From: an uncultured Pseudoteredinibacter sp.
GTDB lineage: Bacteria; Pseudomonadota; Gammaproteobacteria; Pseudomonadales; Cellvibrionaceae
Reading direction: 5' to 3'
Length of the DNA stretch: 64,000 nucleotides
NCBI RefSeq assembly: GCF_947502065.1
Contig: NZ_CANMYE010000003.1
Location: 1-64,000, forward strand
Shown here: positions 36,016-46,011 of the stretch, one piece after another
How the letters are laid out: the number at the start of each line of letters is the position of its first letter
Numbering within the stretch: the first letter of the stretch is position 1
Notes under the pieces: generated by a model
Seen by the model: only the letters and a program-made list of their open reading frames with translations
What the model was told of the DNA's origin: nothing
Database searches by the model: none
Made by a program: the position numbers and the translations under genes

Positions 36016-36936
36016 CTAGCCCTGTATCACATCCACAGCATTCAAGACGATATCAACGAGAGCCTCAGCTGCCGCCCCATGGCTGCTCGCCCGCAAACGA
36101 TGCTCCATAACCGCTGGCATAACCGCTTGTACATCTTCGGGAATTAGATGCTCACGCCCTTCAATAAGAGCCCATGCTTTAGCTGCGGAGATCAAAGCTA
36201 AGGCACCGCGTGGAGAAATGCCGTAGCTAAAGCCTTCGTACTCGCGGCTAAACTGAATAAGGCGCTGAACATAATCTAAGACATGATCACTGGCATGAAT
36301 CGCTTGCGCTTGCTCTTGCAAATCTGCCAACTGCTGCAAACTCATGGTGGATTGCAGACTTTTCAATAAGCTCCTTGGGTTTATACCCTTTAAAAGCATA
36401 CGCTCCGCTGCAGCACTTGGATAGCCGAGTGAGATTCTCATTAAAAAGCGATCGAGTTGAGATTCTGGTAATGGAAAGGTACCCGACTGGTGCACAGGGT
36501 TTTGAGTTGCCAATACAAAAAACGGCTGTGGTAAGGGCCTTGTTTCACCCTCAATACTCACCTGCCCTTCTTCCATGGCCTCTAGTAAGGCGCTTTGCGT
36601 TTTAGGGGTACTGCGGTTAATTTCATCGGCGAGCATTAACTGGGTGAAAATTGGGCCAGGATGAAAATCAAACTTGCTATTTTGAGCATCAAAGACAGAA
36701 ATACCCAATAAGTCGGCCGGTAACATATCGCTGGTAAACTGTACTCGCTGATACTGCAAACCCAACACCGCCGCTAAGGCATGGGCTAAAGTTGTTTTTC
36801 CCATGCCCGGCAAATCTTCTATAAGTAAATGCCCCTTTGCCAGCAAGCACGCCATGGCTAATTTTATTTGAGGTTCTTTTCCCAATACGACTTTGCCAAG
36901 CTGCGCAATGGATTGCTGCAATACCAAGTGGCTCAA
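36016..36936 (-). CDS. MoxR-type AAA+ ATPase
   Basis: A cytoplasmic AAA+ chaperone-like ATPase of about 306 residues. Walker A is LPGMGKTT, Walker B is LADEINRSTPKTQSALLEAM, and the sensor region FVLATQNPVHQSGTFPLPES and the C-terminal lid YGISPRGALALISAAKAWA follow. The start is ambiguous. The frame is open from 36984. The only strong ribosome-binding site, AAGGAG, abuts ATG 36942 with no spacing but sits six bases before TTG 36936, which is used here. It heads the moxR-DUF58-tgpA operon. Confidence 0.9.
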   Translation of the reverse strand: MSHLVLQQSIAQLGKVVLGKEPQIKLAMACLLAKGHLLIEDLPGMGKTTLAHALAAVLGLQYQRVQFTSDMLPADLLGISVFDAQNSKFDFHPGPIFTQLMLADEINRSTPKTQSALLEAMEEGQVSIEGETRPLPQPFFVLATQNPVHQSGTFPLPESQLDRFLMRISLGYPSAAAERMLLKGINPRSLLKSLQSTMSLQQLADLQEQAQAIHASDHVLDYVQRLIQFSREYEGFSYGISPRGALALISAAKAWALIEGREHLIPEDVQAVMPAVMEHRLRASSHGAAAEALVDIVLNAVDVIQG

Positions 36937-37012
36937 GGGCATCTCCTTTTTGGCCATGTAAAACGAAAGCATCTGCTGAGGCACACATTGTTACGCCATC
37001 AGCATATCGTAT

Positions 37013-38215
37013 TTATAGAGCAGTTAAACCACGCTCCATATCAACGATCAAATCATTAATATCTTCTAAACCGACAGCGATGCGTATTAAGTTTTCACTA
37101 ATCCCCGCTTCTACTTTTTCTTCATCACTCAAGCGCGAATGAGTCGTGGTTGCCGGGTGTACGATGGTGGTTTTAACATCGCCTAAGTTAGCTGTCAGCG
37201 AAACTAGACGGGTGGCATCAATAAAACGCCAAGCTGCCGCCCTGCGCTCAGCTTCATCGCTCACCTTCAATTTAAACGATAACACCCCACCAAAACCGCG
37301 CTGTTGTTTCTTGGCCAGCTCATGCCCCGGATGATCCGCTAGGCCTGCGTAGTAAACTTGTTCAATCGCATCCTGACCTTGCAGCCACTCAGCCAGCTTT
37401 TGAGCATTCTGGCAGTGAGCGTCCATACGCAAACGCAAAGTCTCAAGGCCTTTTAAAAATACCCAAGCATTAAATGCCGACATGGTTGGGCCAGCGGTTC
37501 GCACAAAGCCCAAGACTTCTTCCATATCAGCTTTATTACCAACAGCAACCCCACCAACACAGCGCCCTTGGCCATCGAGATATTTGGTTGCTGAATGCAC
37601 AACAATATCGGCGCCAAGCTCAAGGGGGCGCTGTAGGGCTGGCGTACAGAAACAATTATCGACCACTAGCCGACAATTATTAGCTTTTGCCAAAGCCGAC
37701 AAGGCTTCAAGATCAGCAACATCGCACAAAGGATTTGAGGGTGTTTCCAGAAACAGCATTTGAGTTGCAGGGCCTATGGCCGCCTGCCAATCTTGCAGCT
37801 TAGCAAGCTCGACAAATTTTACTGAAATACCAAATTTAACTAGAAACTTACCAAACAAATTGCTGGTAGTGCCAAAGACGCTACGCGAAACCAGAACTTC
37901 ATCACCCGGCTTTAGCAAAGCCATGCAAACCGATAAGATTGCCGCCATACCCGACGATGTGGCTACCGCCGCCTCTGCCCGTTCCAAGGCCGCAATTCGG
38001 TCCTGAAAGATCTTAACGGTGGGATTGGTATAACGAGAATACACATTCCCCTCTACATCACCAGCAAACTTGGCAGCGGCATCCGCAGCCGATTCAAATA
38101 CATAGCTAGATGTGTTGAACAATGGCTCGCTGTGCTCGCCCTCGGCGGTACGCTGATGTCCAGCTCGAATACCTAAGGTGTCTAACTGACACAAATCTAA
38201 AAATTCTTGGTTCAT
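37013..38215 (-). CDS. metZ: O-succinylhomoserine sulfhydrylase
   Basis: A PLP enzyme of the Cys/Met metabolism family that makes homocysteine directly from O-succinylhomoserine and sulfide. The 400-residue protein has the substrate/cofactor segments SSYVFESAADAAAKFAGD, YSRYTNPTVKIFQDRIAALE, SSGMAAIL and LETPSNPLCDVADL, and the PLP lysine in VVHSATKYLDGQGR (Lys211). The order purF-metZ matches Pseudomonas. ATG 38215 is chosen over GTG 38248 because it matches the family start and length. Confidence 0.95.
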   Translation of the reverse strand: MNQEFLDLCQLDTLGIRAGHQRTAEGEHSEPLFNTSSYVFESAADAAAKFAGDVEGNVYSRYTNPTVKIFQDRIAALERAEAAVATSSGMAAILSVCMALLKPGDEVLVSRSVFGTTSNLFGKFLVKFGISVKFVELAKLQDWQAAIGPATQMLFLETPSNPLCDVADLEALSALAKANNCRLVVDNCFCTPALQRPLELGADIVVHSATKYLDGQGRCVGGVAVGNKADMEEVLGFVRTAGPTMSAFNAWVFLKGLETLRLRMDAHCQNAQKLAEWLQGQDAIEQVYYAGLADHPGHELAKKQQRGFGGVLSFKLKVSDEAERRAAAWRFIDATRLVSLTANLGDVKTTIVHPATTTHSRLSDEEKVEAGISENLIRIAVGLEDINDLIVDMERGLTAL

Positions 38216-38344
38216 GGGATTGCCACTGTTTAAGTCGAACTCGAGCACAACATTGTGTCGAGCGTTAATCTGTATAGGATTCTAGTTTAGGATGATGATT
38301 AAACTTGGCAGCATAAAACAAGGGGCTTGCTTAAAGTTCAACCA

Positions 38345-38376
38345 AACAAAAAAGCCCAGGGCATCACCCTAGGCTT
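38345..38376 (-). terminator. Terminator downstream of purF
   Basis: On the minus strand AAGCCTAGGG pairs with CCCTGGGCTT (one mismatch) across a 5-base loop and is followed by TTTT. It lies about 100 bases after the purF stop and 130 before metZ, so metZ is probably transcribed separately. Confidence 0.78.
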
Positions 38377-38477
38377 TACAAAGACTAAAAGCCACAAAAG
38401 GCTTTAGTTTAGCCCGAGCACAGCTCGGATACCAAATAACAGCTACTTATATAGCTATTACCTAAAACGGCAGCTGC

Positions 38478-40001
38478 TTACTCTACTGCACCGTTATGAA
38501 TACCGATTACCGCAGTATCATCCGAATTATCGATTTTTTTAGCTTTGGCACTATCGCTGCGAGCCGCCTCTAACCTTGCGAAATAACTATCATCAATATC
38601 GCCAGTTAGGTACTCACCGGTGAAAACCGAGCATTCAAACTGATCGATATCCGGGTTACCGTCTTTAGATGCGGCTACCAGGTCGTCCAAGTCTTGATAC
38701 AGCAGCCAATCAGCGCCGATCTCTTTGCAAACTTCTTCATCGGTTTGGCCACTGGCAATCAATTCACTGGCCGAAGGCATATCGATACCATAAACATTAG
38801 GGTATTTAACCGCTGGTGCTGCAGAGGCGAAATAAACCTTATTGGCACCGGCATCACGGGCCATTTGGATAATCTGCTGACAAGTCGTACCACGCACAAT
38901 AGAGTCATCAACCAACAATACGTTTTTGCCCTTAAATTCAAGCTCAATGGTATTGAGCTTTTGGCGCACGGATTTTTTACGCTGCTGCTGGCCGGGCATA
39001 ATAAAGGTACGGCCGATGTAGCGGTTCTTAACCAGTCCTTCGCGGAATTTAACATTCAGATTGTGGGCCAAGGCCTGCCCTGCCACACGACTACTATCCG
39101 GAATTGGGATCACCACATCAATATCATGATCGGGGCGTTCACGCAGAATTTTATCCGCCAAACGCTCACCCTGGCGTAAACGCGACTTGTACACAGAGAC
39201 ACCATCTATGATGGAATCAGGGCGCGCAAAATACACATGCTCAAAAATACACGGCGCCAAGCTTACTTCCTCAGCACAGACCTCGCTGTAAAGTTCACCC
39301 TCTCTGCTAATGAAGATCGCTTCACCTGGTGCCACGTCACGCTCGATGGTAAAACCACTAACATCCAACGCAACACTTTCAGAGGCAATCATATACTCAG
39401 TGCCATTGGCCGTTTCGCGACTACCGTAGACTAACGGACGAATACCCTGGGGATCACGGAAGGCAATAATGCCGTAGTTAGCGACCAGGGCCACACAGGC
39501 ATAACCGCCACGCACACGTTTATGTAGCTCACGTATAGCGTTGAAAAAGTCAGCCGGCAATGGCTTGGCTTTGTTTTGCTCTAATAATTCATGAGCGAAT
39601 ACGTTCAGTAGCAACTCCGAATCGGAATCGGTATTCATATGGCGCAAGTCATTTTGAAGCAAATCGCGCTCAACTTCCTCGGTATTGGTAAGGTTACCGT
39701 TATGGGCCAGTGCAATACCATAAGGCGAGTTCACGTAAAATGGCTGTGCTTGCGCAGGGCCTGAACTACCGGCCGTAGGATAACGCACATGACCGATACC
39801 ATAGTTGCCGACTAAACGTTGCATGTGGCGAGTACGGAATACATCACTCACCAAACCATTTGCCTTGTGCTGGGCTAGACGCCCCTCGTGGCAAGTCATG
39901 ATACCGGCGGCATCTTGGCCCCGATGTTGTAACATGGTCAATGCATCGTAAATCTGCAGATTGACATCACTTTTGCCGACTATACCAACGACACCACACA
40001 T
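38478..40001 (-). CDS. purF: Amidophosphoribosyltransferase
   Basis: First committed enzyme of purine synthesis, PRPP plus glutamine to phosphoribosylamine. The 507-residue protein starts MCGVVGIVG, so Cys2 becomes the N-terminal glutaminase nucleophile after Met removal. The longest frame begins at 40022 but ATG 40001 exposes this cysteine and has AGG suitably upstream. The PRPP motif [18 protein letters not shown] and the glutaminase loop THFRYPTAG-like [19 protein letters not shown] are present. It follows cvpA after about 50 bases, the classic order. Confidence 0.97.
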   Translation of the reverse strand: MCGVVGIVGKSDVNLQIYDALTMLQHRGQDAAGIMTCHEGRLAQHKANGLVSDVFRTRHMQRLVGNYGIGHVRYPTAGSSGPAQAQPFYVNSPYGIALAHNGNLTNTEEVERDLLQNDLRHMNTDSDSELLLNVFAHELLEQNKAKPLPADFFNAIRELHKRVRGGYACVALVANYGIIAFRDPQGIRPLVYGSRETANGTEYMIASESVALDVSGFTIERDVAPGEAIFISREGELYSEVCAEEVSLAPCIFEHVYFARPDSIIDGVSVYKSRLRQGERLADKILRERPDHDIDVVIPIPDSSRVAGQALAHNLNVKFREGLVKNRYIGRTFIMPGQQQRKKSVRQKLNTIELEFKGKNVLLVDDSIVRGTTCQQIIQMARDAGANKVYFASAAPAVKYPNVYGIDMPSASELIASGQTDEEVCKEIGADWLLYQDLDDLVAASKDGNPDIDQFECSVFTGEYLTGDIDDSYFARLEAARSDSAKAKKIDNSDDTAVIGIHNGAVE

Positions 40002-40052
40002 AAAGCCTACGCTCCAAAACAATCACGGCGCTACAAACGAATTTGCAGCGAA

Positions 40053-40553
40053 TTAAAACAAAGATTTAAACCAGTCAAAGGCCTGTTCTGCTGTGCCAAT
40101 CGCCCAGCCTTCCATACCTTTAAAATACTTAATCATGGCAGATGCCTGCCACCAAGGATCCTGCTCAACAGGGAGAATTTTTGGAATAATTATGATCATG
40201 GCCAGCACTATTGCCACACCGCGTAATGCACCAAACAGCACACCTAAAAGACGGTCAGTACCCGAAAGCCCAGTCGCTCTCACCAGCTGACCCAGCAGAT
40301 AGTTAAGCAAGGAGCCGGCAATCAAGGTAAACAAAAACAAAATCGCAAAAGCGGCAAGCTCTCTAAGCGATGGCGTGCTCAACCAACCGCCCAACATAGG
40401 GGCCAGCTGAGCCTTAAAACTCATAGCGACTAGAAATGCAGCGGCCAGATTGACCAATGAAAGCGCTTCTTTGACTAGGCCGCGAATCAGACCCACCAAG
40501 GCCGAGGCCCCAATAATGCCCAAGATCAACCAATCTGCCCAGATAAGTGCCAT
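40053..40553 (-). CDS. cvpA: CvpA family membrane protein
   Basis: A 166-residue inner-membrane protein with four helices (near 5-25, 28-45, 65-85, 100-120). It has the family start WADWLILGIIGASALVGLIR and GLVKEALSLVNLAAAFLVA. CvpA is required for colicin V production in E. coli and is linked to envelope stress tolerance. ATG 40553 is preferred over the TTG at 40565. It sits directly upstream of purF, as in Enterobacteria and Pseudomonas. Confidence 0.93.
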   Translation of the reverse strand: MALIWADWLILGIIGASALVGLIRGLVKEALSLVNLAAAFLVAMSFKAQLAPMLGGWLSTPSLRELAAFAILFLFTLIAGSLLNYLLGQLVRATGLSGTDRLLGVLFGALRGVAIVLAMIIIIPKILPVEQDPWWQASAMIKYFKGMEGWAIGTAEQAFDWFKSLF

Positions 40554-40614
40554 ATTTCTACTCAATAACGCCCCGCTACAGGGCTAAACTGCGCGCATTC
40601 TACCAGAGCTTAGC

Positions 40615-41319
40615 TCAAGGCTGAAAGCGTAGAATTAAGGCATCGACTTTTAATAGCTTATCCAGCTCTCGCTTCAACTGCTCAGCTTTTCGACGGCTGA
40701 TTTTTGGTCCGACAAAAACCCTATAGATCAAACCTTTGGGGGTTTTAGCAGAGCGATAATACGCCCTATAGTCCTTATCCTGCAGTTGCTTAACAATGCC
40801 TTTAGCCTTGGCCTCAGAAGAGCTGCTGATAAGCTGCAAAACCCAGGCGTTAGGAGTGCCATCGGCATTTAAAATATCGTTACTTGAGGTCGGCTGCACT
40901 GCTGGCTTTTGGCTGCTCGCCTTAGCAGCCTTATCAATTTGGCTTGCGGCAAGGTTTTGCGATTTAGGACTTTGGCTATTCTTTGCCGCAGGTTCAGATG
41001 AACGAAGCTGTTTCGGCTTGGTAACAAAGGGCGCCTCTTCAGCCCCACTGGACGCTATTACAGAAGCCGTATCGTCTATGAGCTGCTCACTACCACCTTC
41101 TGGAATAAACATCTGCTCGGGTTTTGGGGCCGGGTCGATACCCTCAACTTTGCTAGGCGATTGATAATTTACAGGCTCAACATCTGGCATGGCCGGGATC
41201 TGGCTTACGGTATCAACTTTGTGTTTATCGTGCTGATCAAAGAGCACTGGTACGAAAAGCACCGCCACCGCGGACAGTACCACCGCACCAACTAATCGCT
41301 GTTTTAAGCCGTCATCCAC
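40615..41319 (-). CDS. SPOR-domain cell-division-associated protein (DedD-like)
   Basis: A 234-residue protein with one N-terminal membrane anchor (about 8-27, RLVGAVVLSAVAVLFVPVLF), a long low-complexity periplasmic linker (about 40-150), and a C-terminal SPOR domain of about 75 residues (AWVLQLISSSSEAKAKGIVK, RVFVGPKISRRKAEQLKREL). SPOR domains bind denuded peptidoglycan at the division septum. The gene between folC and cvpA in this family of genomes is the DedD-like one. Confidence 0.9.
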   Translation of the reverse strand: MDDGLKQRLVGAVVLSAVAVLFVPVLFDQHDKHKVDTVSQIPAMPDVEPVNYQSPSKVEGIDPAPKPEQMFIPEGGSEQLIDDTASVIASSGAEEAPFVTKPKQLRSSEPAAKNSQSPKSQNLAASQIDKAAKASSQKPAVQPTSSNDILNADGTPNAWVLQLISSSSEAKAKGIVKQLQDKDYRAYYRSAKTPKGLIYRVFVGPKISRRKAEQLKRELDKLLKVDALILRFQP

Positions 41320-41437
41320 TGGAATACTTAACCTCTTAATTGTTTTAATACGTTGAACTGCAGCTTAGAGTACAGCTGGACCCATTAAATCCCAAGCCTA
41401 TTACTTTATTCAACGGCGTATTTTACGAATTCACGCT

Positions 41438-42721
41438 TTACTTAATCGCGGTTAGATATCGCAGCGCAGCTGCCACCGTGAAAAAAGAGCCCATAATGAT
41501 AATACGATCCTCTTCTTCGCTACAATTCAATGCCTGCGTAAAGGCCGCATCAAAGTCTGCAAAAGCCTGGCTTGTTATACCTGCTGCCTGCAGTTGAGAG
41601 TATAAAAGCTCGCTAGTGGCAGCCCTAGGGGTATCGGGCAAGTCACAACAAAAAGCCTGCTTCACCGAGCCCACCCAGGGCTGTATGATACCGGCCAAAT
41701 CTTTATCCGCCATGGCGGCAAGCAGTAGAAAATCGCTCCTTGTATCTTCTAGTTGAGCACGCAAATGTGCACTGGCCGCAGGGTTATGCGCCACATCCAA
41801 CACCAATTCCCTGCCCTGCCATGAAATACGCTGACAACGACCCGTTAGCTGCACCTTGGATAATGCCTCTGCAAAAGCCTCATCCCCTGGCCACAACCCC
41901 AGCAAGTCCACCACCAGAGCAGCCGCAGCGACGCTAGGAATAGGCAAACCAGGCTTTGCAATATCCAACTGCTGAGCGGCCAGCCTTAAATGCAAACGGC
42001 CATTCTCTAGGCGGTAGCTATAGTCCTGCTGAACCTGCCAATGCTTTGCCCCGAGTTGCCTTGCCGTCTCAGCTACCCCATTTGGCATTTCTGCACTGGC
42101 ACTGATGGCGATTTTCTCAGCCCTAAAAATACCCGCTTTTTCACGTGCGATTTGCTCTAAATCGCTCCCCAGCCAATCTTGGTGGTCAAGCGCAATGGAC
42201 GTAACAACTGCGACATCAGCATCAATTATATTAACCGCATCCAGACGTCCACCCAGGCCCACCTCTAGAACGATATAATCGCAACCTGCAAGCACAAAAA
42301 CCTGTAAAGCCGCTAGGGTCGCGAATTCAAAATAACTTAGGCTAATCTCTTCGCGGGCCGCCTCGATTTTGCTAAACGCTTGGCAAATGACAGCATCATT
42401 CGCGTCCTCGCCATTTAAACGAATACGCTCGTTGTATGCGATAAAATGAGGGGAAGTATAAGATCCATAGCAAATGTTCTTTGAGGCTTCGCTGCCATCG
42501 TTATAGGCTTTAAACAAAGCCTCGAGACTGGCTACACAAGAGCCCTTACCATTGGTACCGGCGATGGTTACTATTTTTCGCTGAGACAACTGCTCGGGCA
42601 AGGCCATACGTTCTGCAACTTCGCGCACACGCCCAAGCCCCATGTCGATTTCACTCGGATGCAGCGCCTCGATATATTGCAACCACTGGCTTAATGAACG
42701 CTCGTTGGGGACATCGGACAT
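41438..42721 (-). CDS. folC: Bifunctional folylpolyglutamate/dihydrofolate synthase
   Basis: Adds glutamates to folates and makes dihydrofolate from dihydropteroate. The 427-residue protein of the Mur ligase family has the ATP loop VTIAGTNGKGSCVASLEALF, YTSPHFIAYNERIRLNG, EVGLGGRLDAVNIIDADVAV and the central LDVAHNPAASAHL. ATG 42721 starts it, 211 bases after accD. It heads the SPOR-cvpA-purF stretch. Confidence 0.96.
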   Translation of the reverse strand: MSDVPNERSLSQWLQYIEALHPSEIDMGLGRVREVAERMALPEQLSQRKIVTIAGTNGKGSCVASLEALFKAYNDGSEASKNICYGSYTSPHFIAYNERIRLNGEDANDAVICQAFSKIEAAREEISLSYFEFATLAALQVFVLAGCDYIVLEVGLGGRLDAVNIIDADVAVVTSIALDHQDWLGSDLEQIAREKAGIFRAEKIAISASAEMPNGVAETARQLGAKHWQVQQDYSYRLENGRLHLRLAAQQLDIAKPGLPIPSVAAAALVVDLLGLWPGDEAFAEALSKVQLTGRCQRISWQGRELVLDVAHNPAASAHLRAQLEDTRSDFLLLAAMADKDLAGIIQPWVGSVKQAFCCDLPDTPRAATSELLYSQLQAAGITSQAFADFDAAFTQALNCSEEEDRIIIMGSFFTVAAALRYLTAIK

Positions 42722-42879
42722 AGAGTTATCTTATAGACAAATAAAACTTCAGAAAGAATATGGGTATCTGACTACATATCATTATATAAAACGCAGTCGC
42801 CGCTTAGCGCTTCTCAAGCACATTAAGCACATTAACATTGAAAAGCTGTTTATGACTGCAAATAGCGGGGCCAGATAAA

Positions 42880-42909
42880 TGAAAACCCGCTCTAAAGGTA
42901 GCGGGTTTT
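42880..42909 (-). terminator. Terminator downstream of accD
   Basis: AAAACCCGCT (42882-42891) and AGCGGGTTTT (42900-42909) form a perfect 10-base stem with an 8-base loop and T tracts on both strands. On the minus strand it follows the accD stop by 23 bases, separating accD from folC. Confidence 0.92.
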
Positions 42910-42932
42910 GCTAGCACGACAAAGCAAAAAAG

Positions 42933-43883
42933 TTAGGAATCCTCACCCTCTTCAGGGGCCTTCGCCTCAACAAACTCTGGCTCTTCATCAATCTCGGTTT
43001 CTTCCTGCAACGGCGACTCTTCCAAACTGAAGTTGGTAAACTTAGCCAATAGGGACGCCAAGCGATCACGCATCTCGTTACGATGAATAATCATATCAAT
43101 CGCACCATGCTCCAGCAAAAATTCACTGCGCTGGAACCCCGCAGGCAGTTTTTGCCTGATGGTTTGCTCAATAATATTTGGACCAGCGAAACCTGCACGA
43201 GCGCCTGGCTCAGCGGCATTAATATCGCCTAATAGGGCCAAACTCGCCGATACACCGCCGTATACCGGATCGGTCATAATAGAAAGATATGGGGTGCCTT
43301 GCTGCTTTAAGCGCTCGATAATGGCCGATGTTTTTGCCATTTGCATCAATGATATAAGCGCCTCTTGCATACGCGCACCACCGGTAGCGGAAAAACACAC
43401 CAACGGGATATTTTCATCCAAAGCAACTTTTGCGGCGCGAGTAAACTTTTCGCCCACAGCATAGCCCATTGAGCCCCCATGGAACGCAAATTCGAAAGCG
43501 ACAGCTACAATTGGCATGCCTTTTAAACTGCCACGCATAGCGACCAAGGCATCTTTTTCACCGGTGGCCTTTTGTGCAGTACTTAAGCGCTCTTTATACT
43601 TTTTAATATCCTTAAACTTGAGGCGATCGACCGGCTCGACCTCAGTGGCCAACTCTTCGCGACCTTCTTTGTCCAAGAAGATATCTAAGCGCTTGCGAGC
43701 ACCAATGCGCATATGGTGGTCACATTTAGGGCACACATCATCATTGCGCTCAAGCTCAGGGCGATAAAGTACCGACCCACATTTGACACATTTCTTCCAG
43801 AGCCCTTCTGGCACCTTGCTGGCCCCATCACGACGCCCCTCAGAGCGCACAGAATTAGGAATAATCTTGTCCAACCAACTCAT
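42933..43883 (-). CDS. accD: Acetyl-CoA carboxylase carboxyltransferase subunit beta
   Basis: Half of the carboxyltransferase that makes malonyl-CoA for fatty acid synthesis. The 316-residue protein has the N-terminal zinc ribbon (C32, C35, C51, C54; [23 protein letters not shown]) and the carboxylase core ([54 protein letters not shown]). The tail is Glu-rich. ATG 43883 overlaps the stop of the upstream small ORF as ATGA. Confidence 0.97.
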   Translation of the reverse strand: MSWLDKIIPNSVRSEGRRDGASKVPEGLWKKCVKCGSVLYRPELERNDDVCPKCDHHMRIGARKRLDIFLDKEGREELATEVEPVDRLKFKDIKKYKERLSTAQKATGEKDALVAMRGSLKGMPIVAVAFEFAFHGGSMGYAVGEKFTRAAKVALDENIPLVCFSATGGARMQEALISLMQMAKTSAIIERLKQQGTPYLSIMTDPVYGGVSASLALLGDINAAEPGARAGFAGPNIIEQTIRQKLPAGFQRSEFLLEHGAIDMIIHRNEMRDRLASLLAKFTNFSLEESPLQEETEIDEEPEFVEAKAPEEGEDS

Positions 43884-44065
43884 ATTTGTCTCGCTGATTC
43901 ATTGTCACCGATAAACTCGGTTACGGTATCGTATTTCTCACTAGGCGGCGTAGGCTTCGGGGCAGGCTCTATGTGCCATTTGTCACCAATTTGGCGGCCT
44001 ATCCAGCTCTTACACTGCCTAGATTTTAACCAGCCAAGCCAAACTACTACCGGCTGAGTCATCAT
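43880..44065 (-). CDS. Small ORF between trpF and accD, 61 aa
   Basis: An unrecognised 61-residue frame starting [17 protein letters not shown] with a Pro/Lys-rich middle ([14 protein letters not shown]) and no signal peptide. Its TGA overlaps the accD ATG (ATGA), the arrangement of a translationally coupled upstream gene. GAGAA lies just before the first ATG. In many relatives the trpF-accD interval is empty or holds trpBA. The codon makeup looks ordinary. It could be a genuine small protein or a leader controlling accD. Confidence 0.4.
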   Translation of the reverse strand: MMTQPVVVWLGWLKSRQCKSWIGRQIGDKWHIEPAPKPTPPSEKYDTVTEFIGDNESARQI

Positions 44066-44285
44066 TAATTCTCAATGCGCTATGATAAATAATGGGGCGC
44101 GGAAGTGACACTAAAATATTCATTCAGTGGCAAAATCCCCCTTATTTTTTCCAATTTGTCTGGTCTAACAGCAATAGGGTAACTAAGCTCCCATCGAGAG
44201 TGCAATCTTAGCCCTTAATCTTAGCTGAACTCCTGCGTAAATCGCTGACCTAGGCCCAAGCAAGAACGCTGCTTTGGCTGAAGTC

Positions 44286-44945
44286 TTAGCGAGCACGCAC
44301 CGCTTCCAGAAACTGCGCAATCTTGGACAAACACTTATCCCCTTTTGCTCGCTCAACTCCGCCACTTACATCAACGCCATAGACAGCCGTTTGCCTTATC
44401 GCCTGTGCAACGTTATTGGCATCCAGCCCCCCCGCTAAAACAATAGGCACAGCTGAATCCTGGGGCACCCTCTGCCAATCAAACTTCTCGCCAGTACCAC
44501 CCGGTACCCCTGGACGATAGGCATCAAGTAAAATAGCACTCGCCCCCTGATAGCGATGAATCTCTGCCTGCAAATCAAGGCCCTCACGCATGCGGATTGC
44601 CTTCATATAACGACGCCCAAAAGAGGCGCAATACTCCGGGGATTCATCACCATGAAACTGCAAGATATCCAAAGGTAATTCGTTAAGCAGCTGCTTAACG
44701 ACGGTTTCTTGTTCATCCACGAACAAACCAACTAGACTGCAAAACGGGGCGACAACAGCGGCAATCTCTTGGGCTCTCGCCATATCCACACAACGAGGAC
44801 TTGGACCATAAAACACCAAACCTAGGGCATCAACTCCCATTTTTGCCGCCTGCCTAGCTTGCTCTACTTGGGTGAATCCACAAACCTTTACCAAGGTTCT
44901 ATTGCTTGCCTGTGGTTTATCTGCCGACGGCTTGTTAGCACTCAT
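44286..44945 (-). CDS. trpF: Phosphoribosylanthranilate isomerase
   Basis: A tryptophan-biosynthesis TIM-barrel enzyme of 219 residues. The catalytic start LVKVCGFTQVEQARQAAKMG carries the general-base cysteine, DILQFHGDESPEYC is the second catalytic aspartate region, and VLAGGLDANNVAQAI and GVDVSGGVERAKGDK complete the phosphate site. ATG 44945. It follows truA after 21 bases. trpB and trpA are not between it and accD, so they must lie elsewhere. Confidence 0.96.
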   Translation of the reverse strand: MSANKPSADKPQASNRTLVKVCGFTQVEQARQAAKMGVDALGLVFYGPSPRCVDMARAQEIAAVVAPFCSLVGLFVDEQETVVKQLLNELPLDILQFHGDESPEYCASFGRRYMKAIRMREGLDLQAEIHRYQGASAILLDAYRPGVPGGTGEKFDWQRVPQDSAVPIVLAGGLDANNVAQAIRQTAVYGVDVSGGVERAKGDKCLSKIAQFLEAVRAR

Positions 44946-44966
44946 CTTTGCCTCTAGTTTTCAATA

Positions 44967-45860
44967 TTATTGCTTGGCTGCTTGCCGATGCCCCACCAGG
45001 TTCAGATCATCAGGCAGCCACAAAGGCCCCTTTTCGATCGCCGGTATGGCTAAGTGCTCAGGGTAGTGAGCCGCAACAAAATACAAGCCCGAAGCAGGAG
45101 CCGTAACTCCCGCGGCACAACGATCCTGAGCATGCAATACTTCTCGAGCCCAACGAACGGGCTTATGGCCGCCACCAATTGCCATTAGCACACCGACAAT
45201 ATTCCGCACCATATGATGTAAAAATGCATTGGCTTTTATCTCCATAACAATCATGCCGCCATGTAGACGATAGAATTGAATGGCTTGCACTTCACGAACG
45301 GCATGGCGAGCCTGGCATTGGGCAGCTCGAAAGGAGGAAAAATCATGCTCGCCAATTAATGCGTCGGCTGCCGCCTGCATAGCTGCAATATCAAGCGGAA
45401 ACTTTGACCAGGTAATTTGCCCCTCTAACAAAGCTGAGGAAACACTCTGATCTGAAATAAGATATCGATAACTGCGCGCAGTTGCACTAAAACGTGCATG
45501 AAACTGAGCCGATACTTGATCGGCCCAGCGAACTCGAATATCGCGACTCATTGCAGTGTTGACACCCTGCACCCATGCCTTGCTTGGGCGCAGCGCTTTA
45601 CTATCAAAATGCACCACTTGCGCACTTGCATGAACCCCCGCATCGGTACGGCCTGCACAAACCAATGAAATATCTTCATTAGCTACCTGACTAAGCGCAT
45701 TTTGTAAGGTTTCTTGAACGGTTTGCTTATCGTGCTTTTGCAGCTGAAAACCGCGGTAACGAGCACCATTGTATTCAATGATTGCCGCGTAGCGCTGCAC
45801 ACCCTCTGGTAAGCTTTGTCCGGGCAGAATTTCACCATTTGTTTTATAGGCTCGAACCAT
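44967..45860 (-). CDS. truA: tRNA pseudouridine(38-40) synthase
   Basis: Modifies uridines 38-40 in the tRNA anticodon stem. The 297-residue protein has the catalytic CAGRTDAGVHASAQVVHF (Asp73), SYRYLI, SSFRAAQCQARHAVR and FLHHMVRNIVGVLMAIG. The frame is open to 45932. ATG 45860 is used, as the shorter protein matches E. coli TruA (270 aa) better. In Pseudomonas the same order fimV-truA-trpF is kept. Confidence 0.96.
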   Translation of the reverse strand: MVRAYKTNGEILPGQSLPEGVQRYAAIIEYNGARYRGFQLQKHDKQTVQETLQNALSQVANEDISLVCAGRTDAGVHASAQVVHFDSKALRPSKAWVQGVNTAMSRDIRVRWADQVSAQFHARFSATARSYRYLISDQSVSSALLEGQITWSKFPLDIAAMQAAADALIGEHDFSSFRAAQCQARHAVREVQAIQFYRLHGGMIVMEIKANAFLHHMVRNIVGVLMAIGGGHKPVRWAREVLHAQDRCAAGVTAPASGLYFVAAHYPEHLAIPAIEKGPLWLPDDLNLVGHRQAAKQ

Positions 45861-45963
45861 TCTTTTGCTTAATTCTCTATCGACTGGAAATCGCAGGCAT
45901 TGTAACTGAGCCAAGCCATTGAAACAAAGCAAGGCAAATGGCTAGACGACAAACCTCGAGCAT

Positions 45964-45987
45964 TAAAAAAGGCCCTTTCGGGCCTTT
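45964..45987 (-). terminator. Terminator after fimV
   Basis: AAAGGCCC (45968-45975) and GGGCCTTT (45980-45987) around TTTC form a perfect 8-base stem, with the minus-strand T run on its far side. It lies 24 bases after the fimV stop and before truA. Confidence 0.9.
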
Positions 45988-46011
45988 AGAAGAAGCATAA
46001 CTAACTTACTA

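Noticed and set aside
38387..38408. Second hairpin after purF
   Set aside because: The stem is imperfect with a bulge and no T run in the right place. The terminator at 38345-38376 explains purF termination better.
44183..44365. 60-codon minus-strand ORF upstream of accD, overlapping trpF
   Set aside because: It overlaps the trpF 3' end in another frame and has no ribosome-binding site. No resemblance to trpB was seen.
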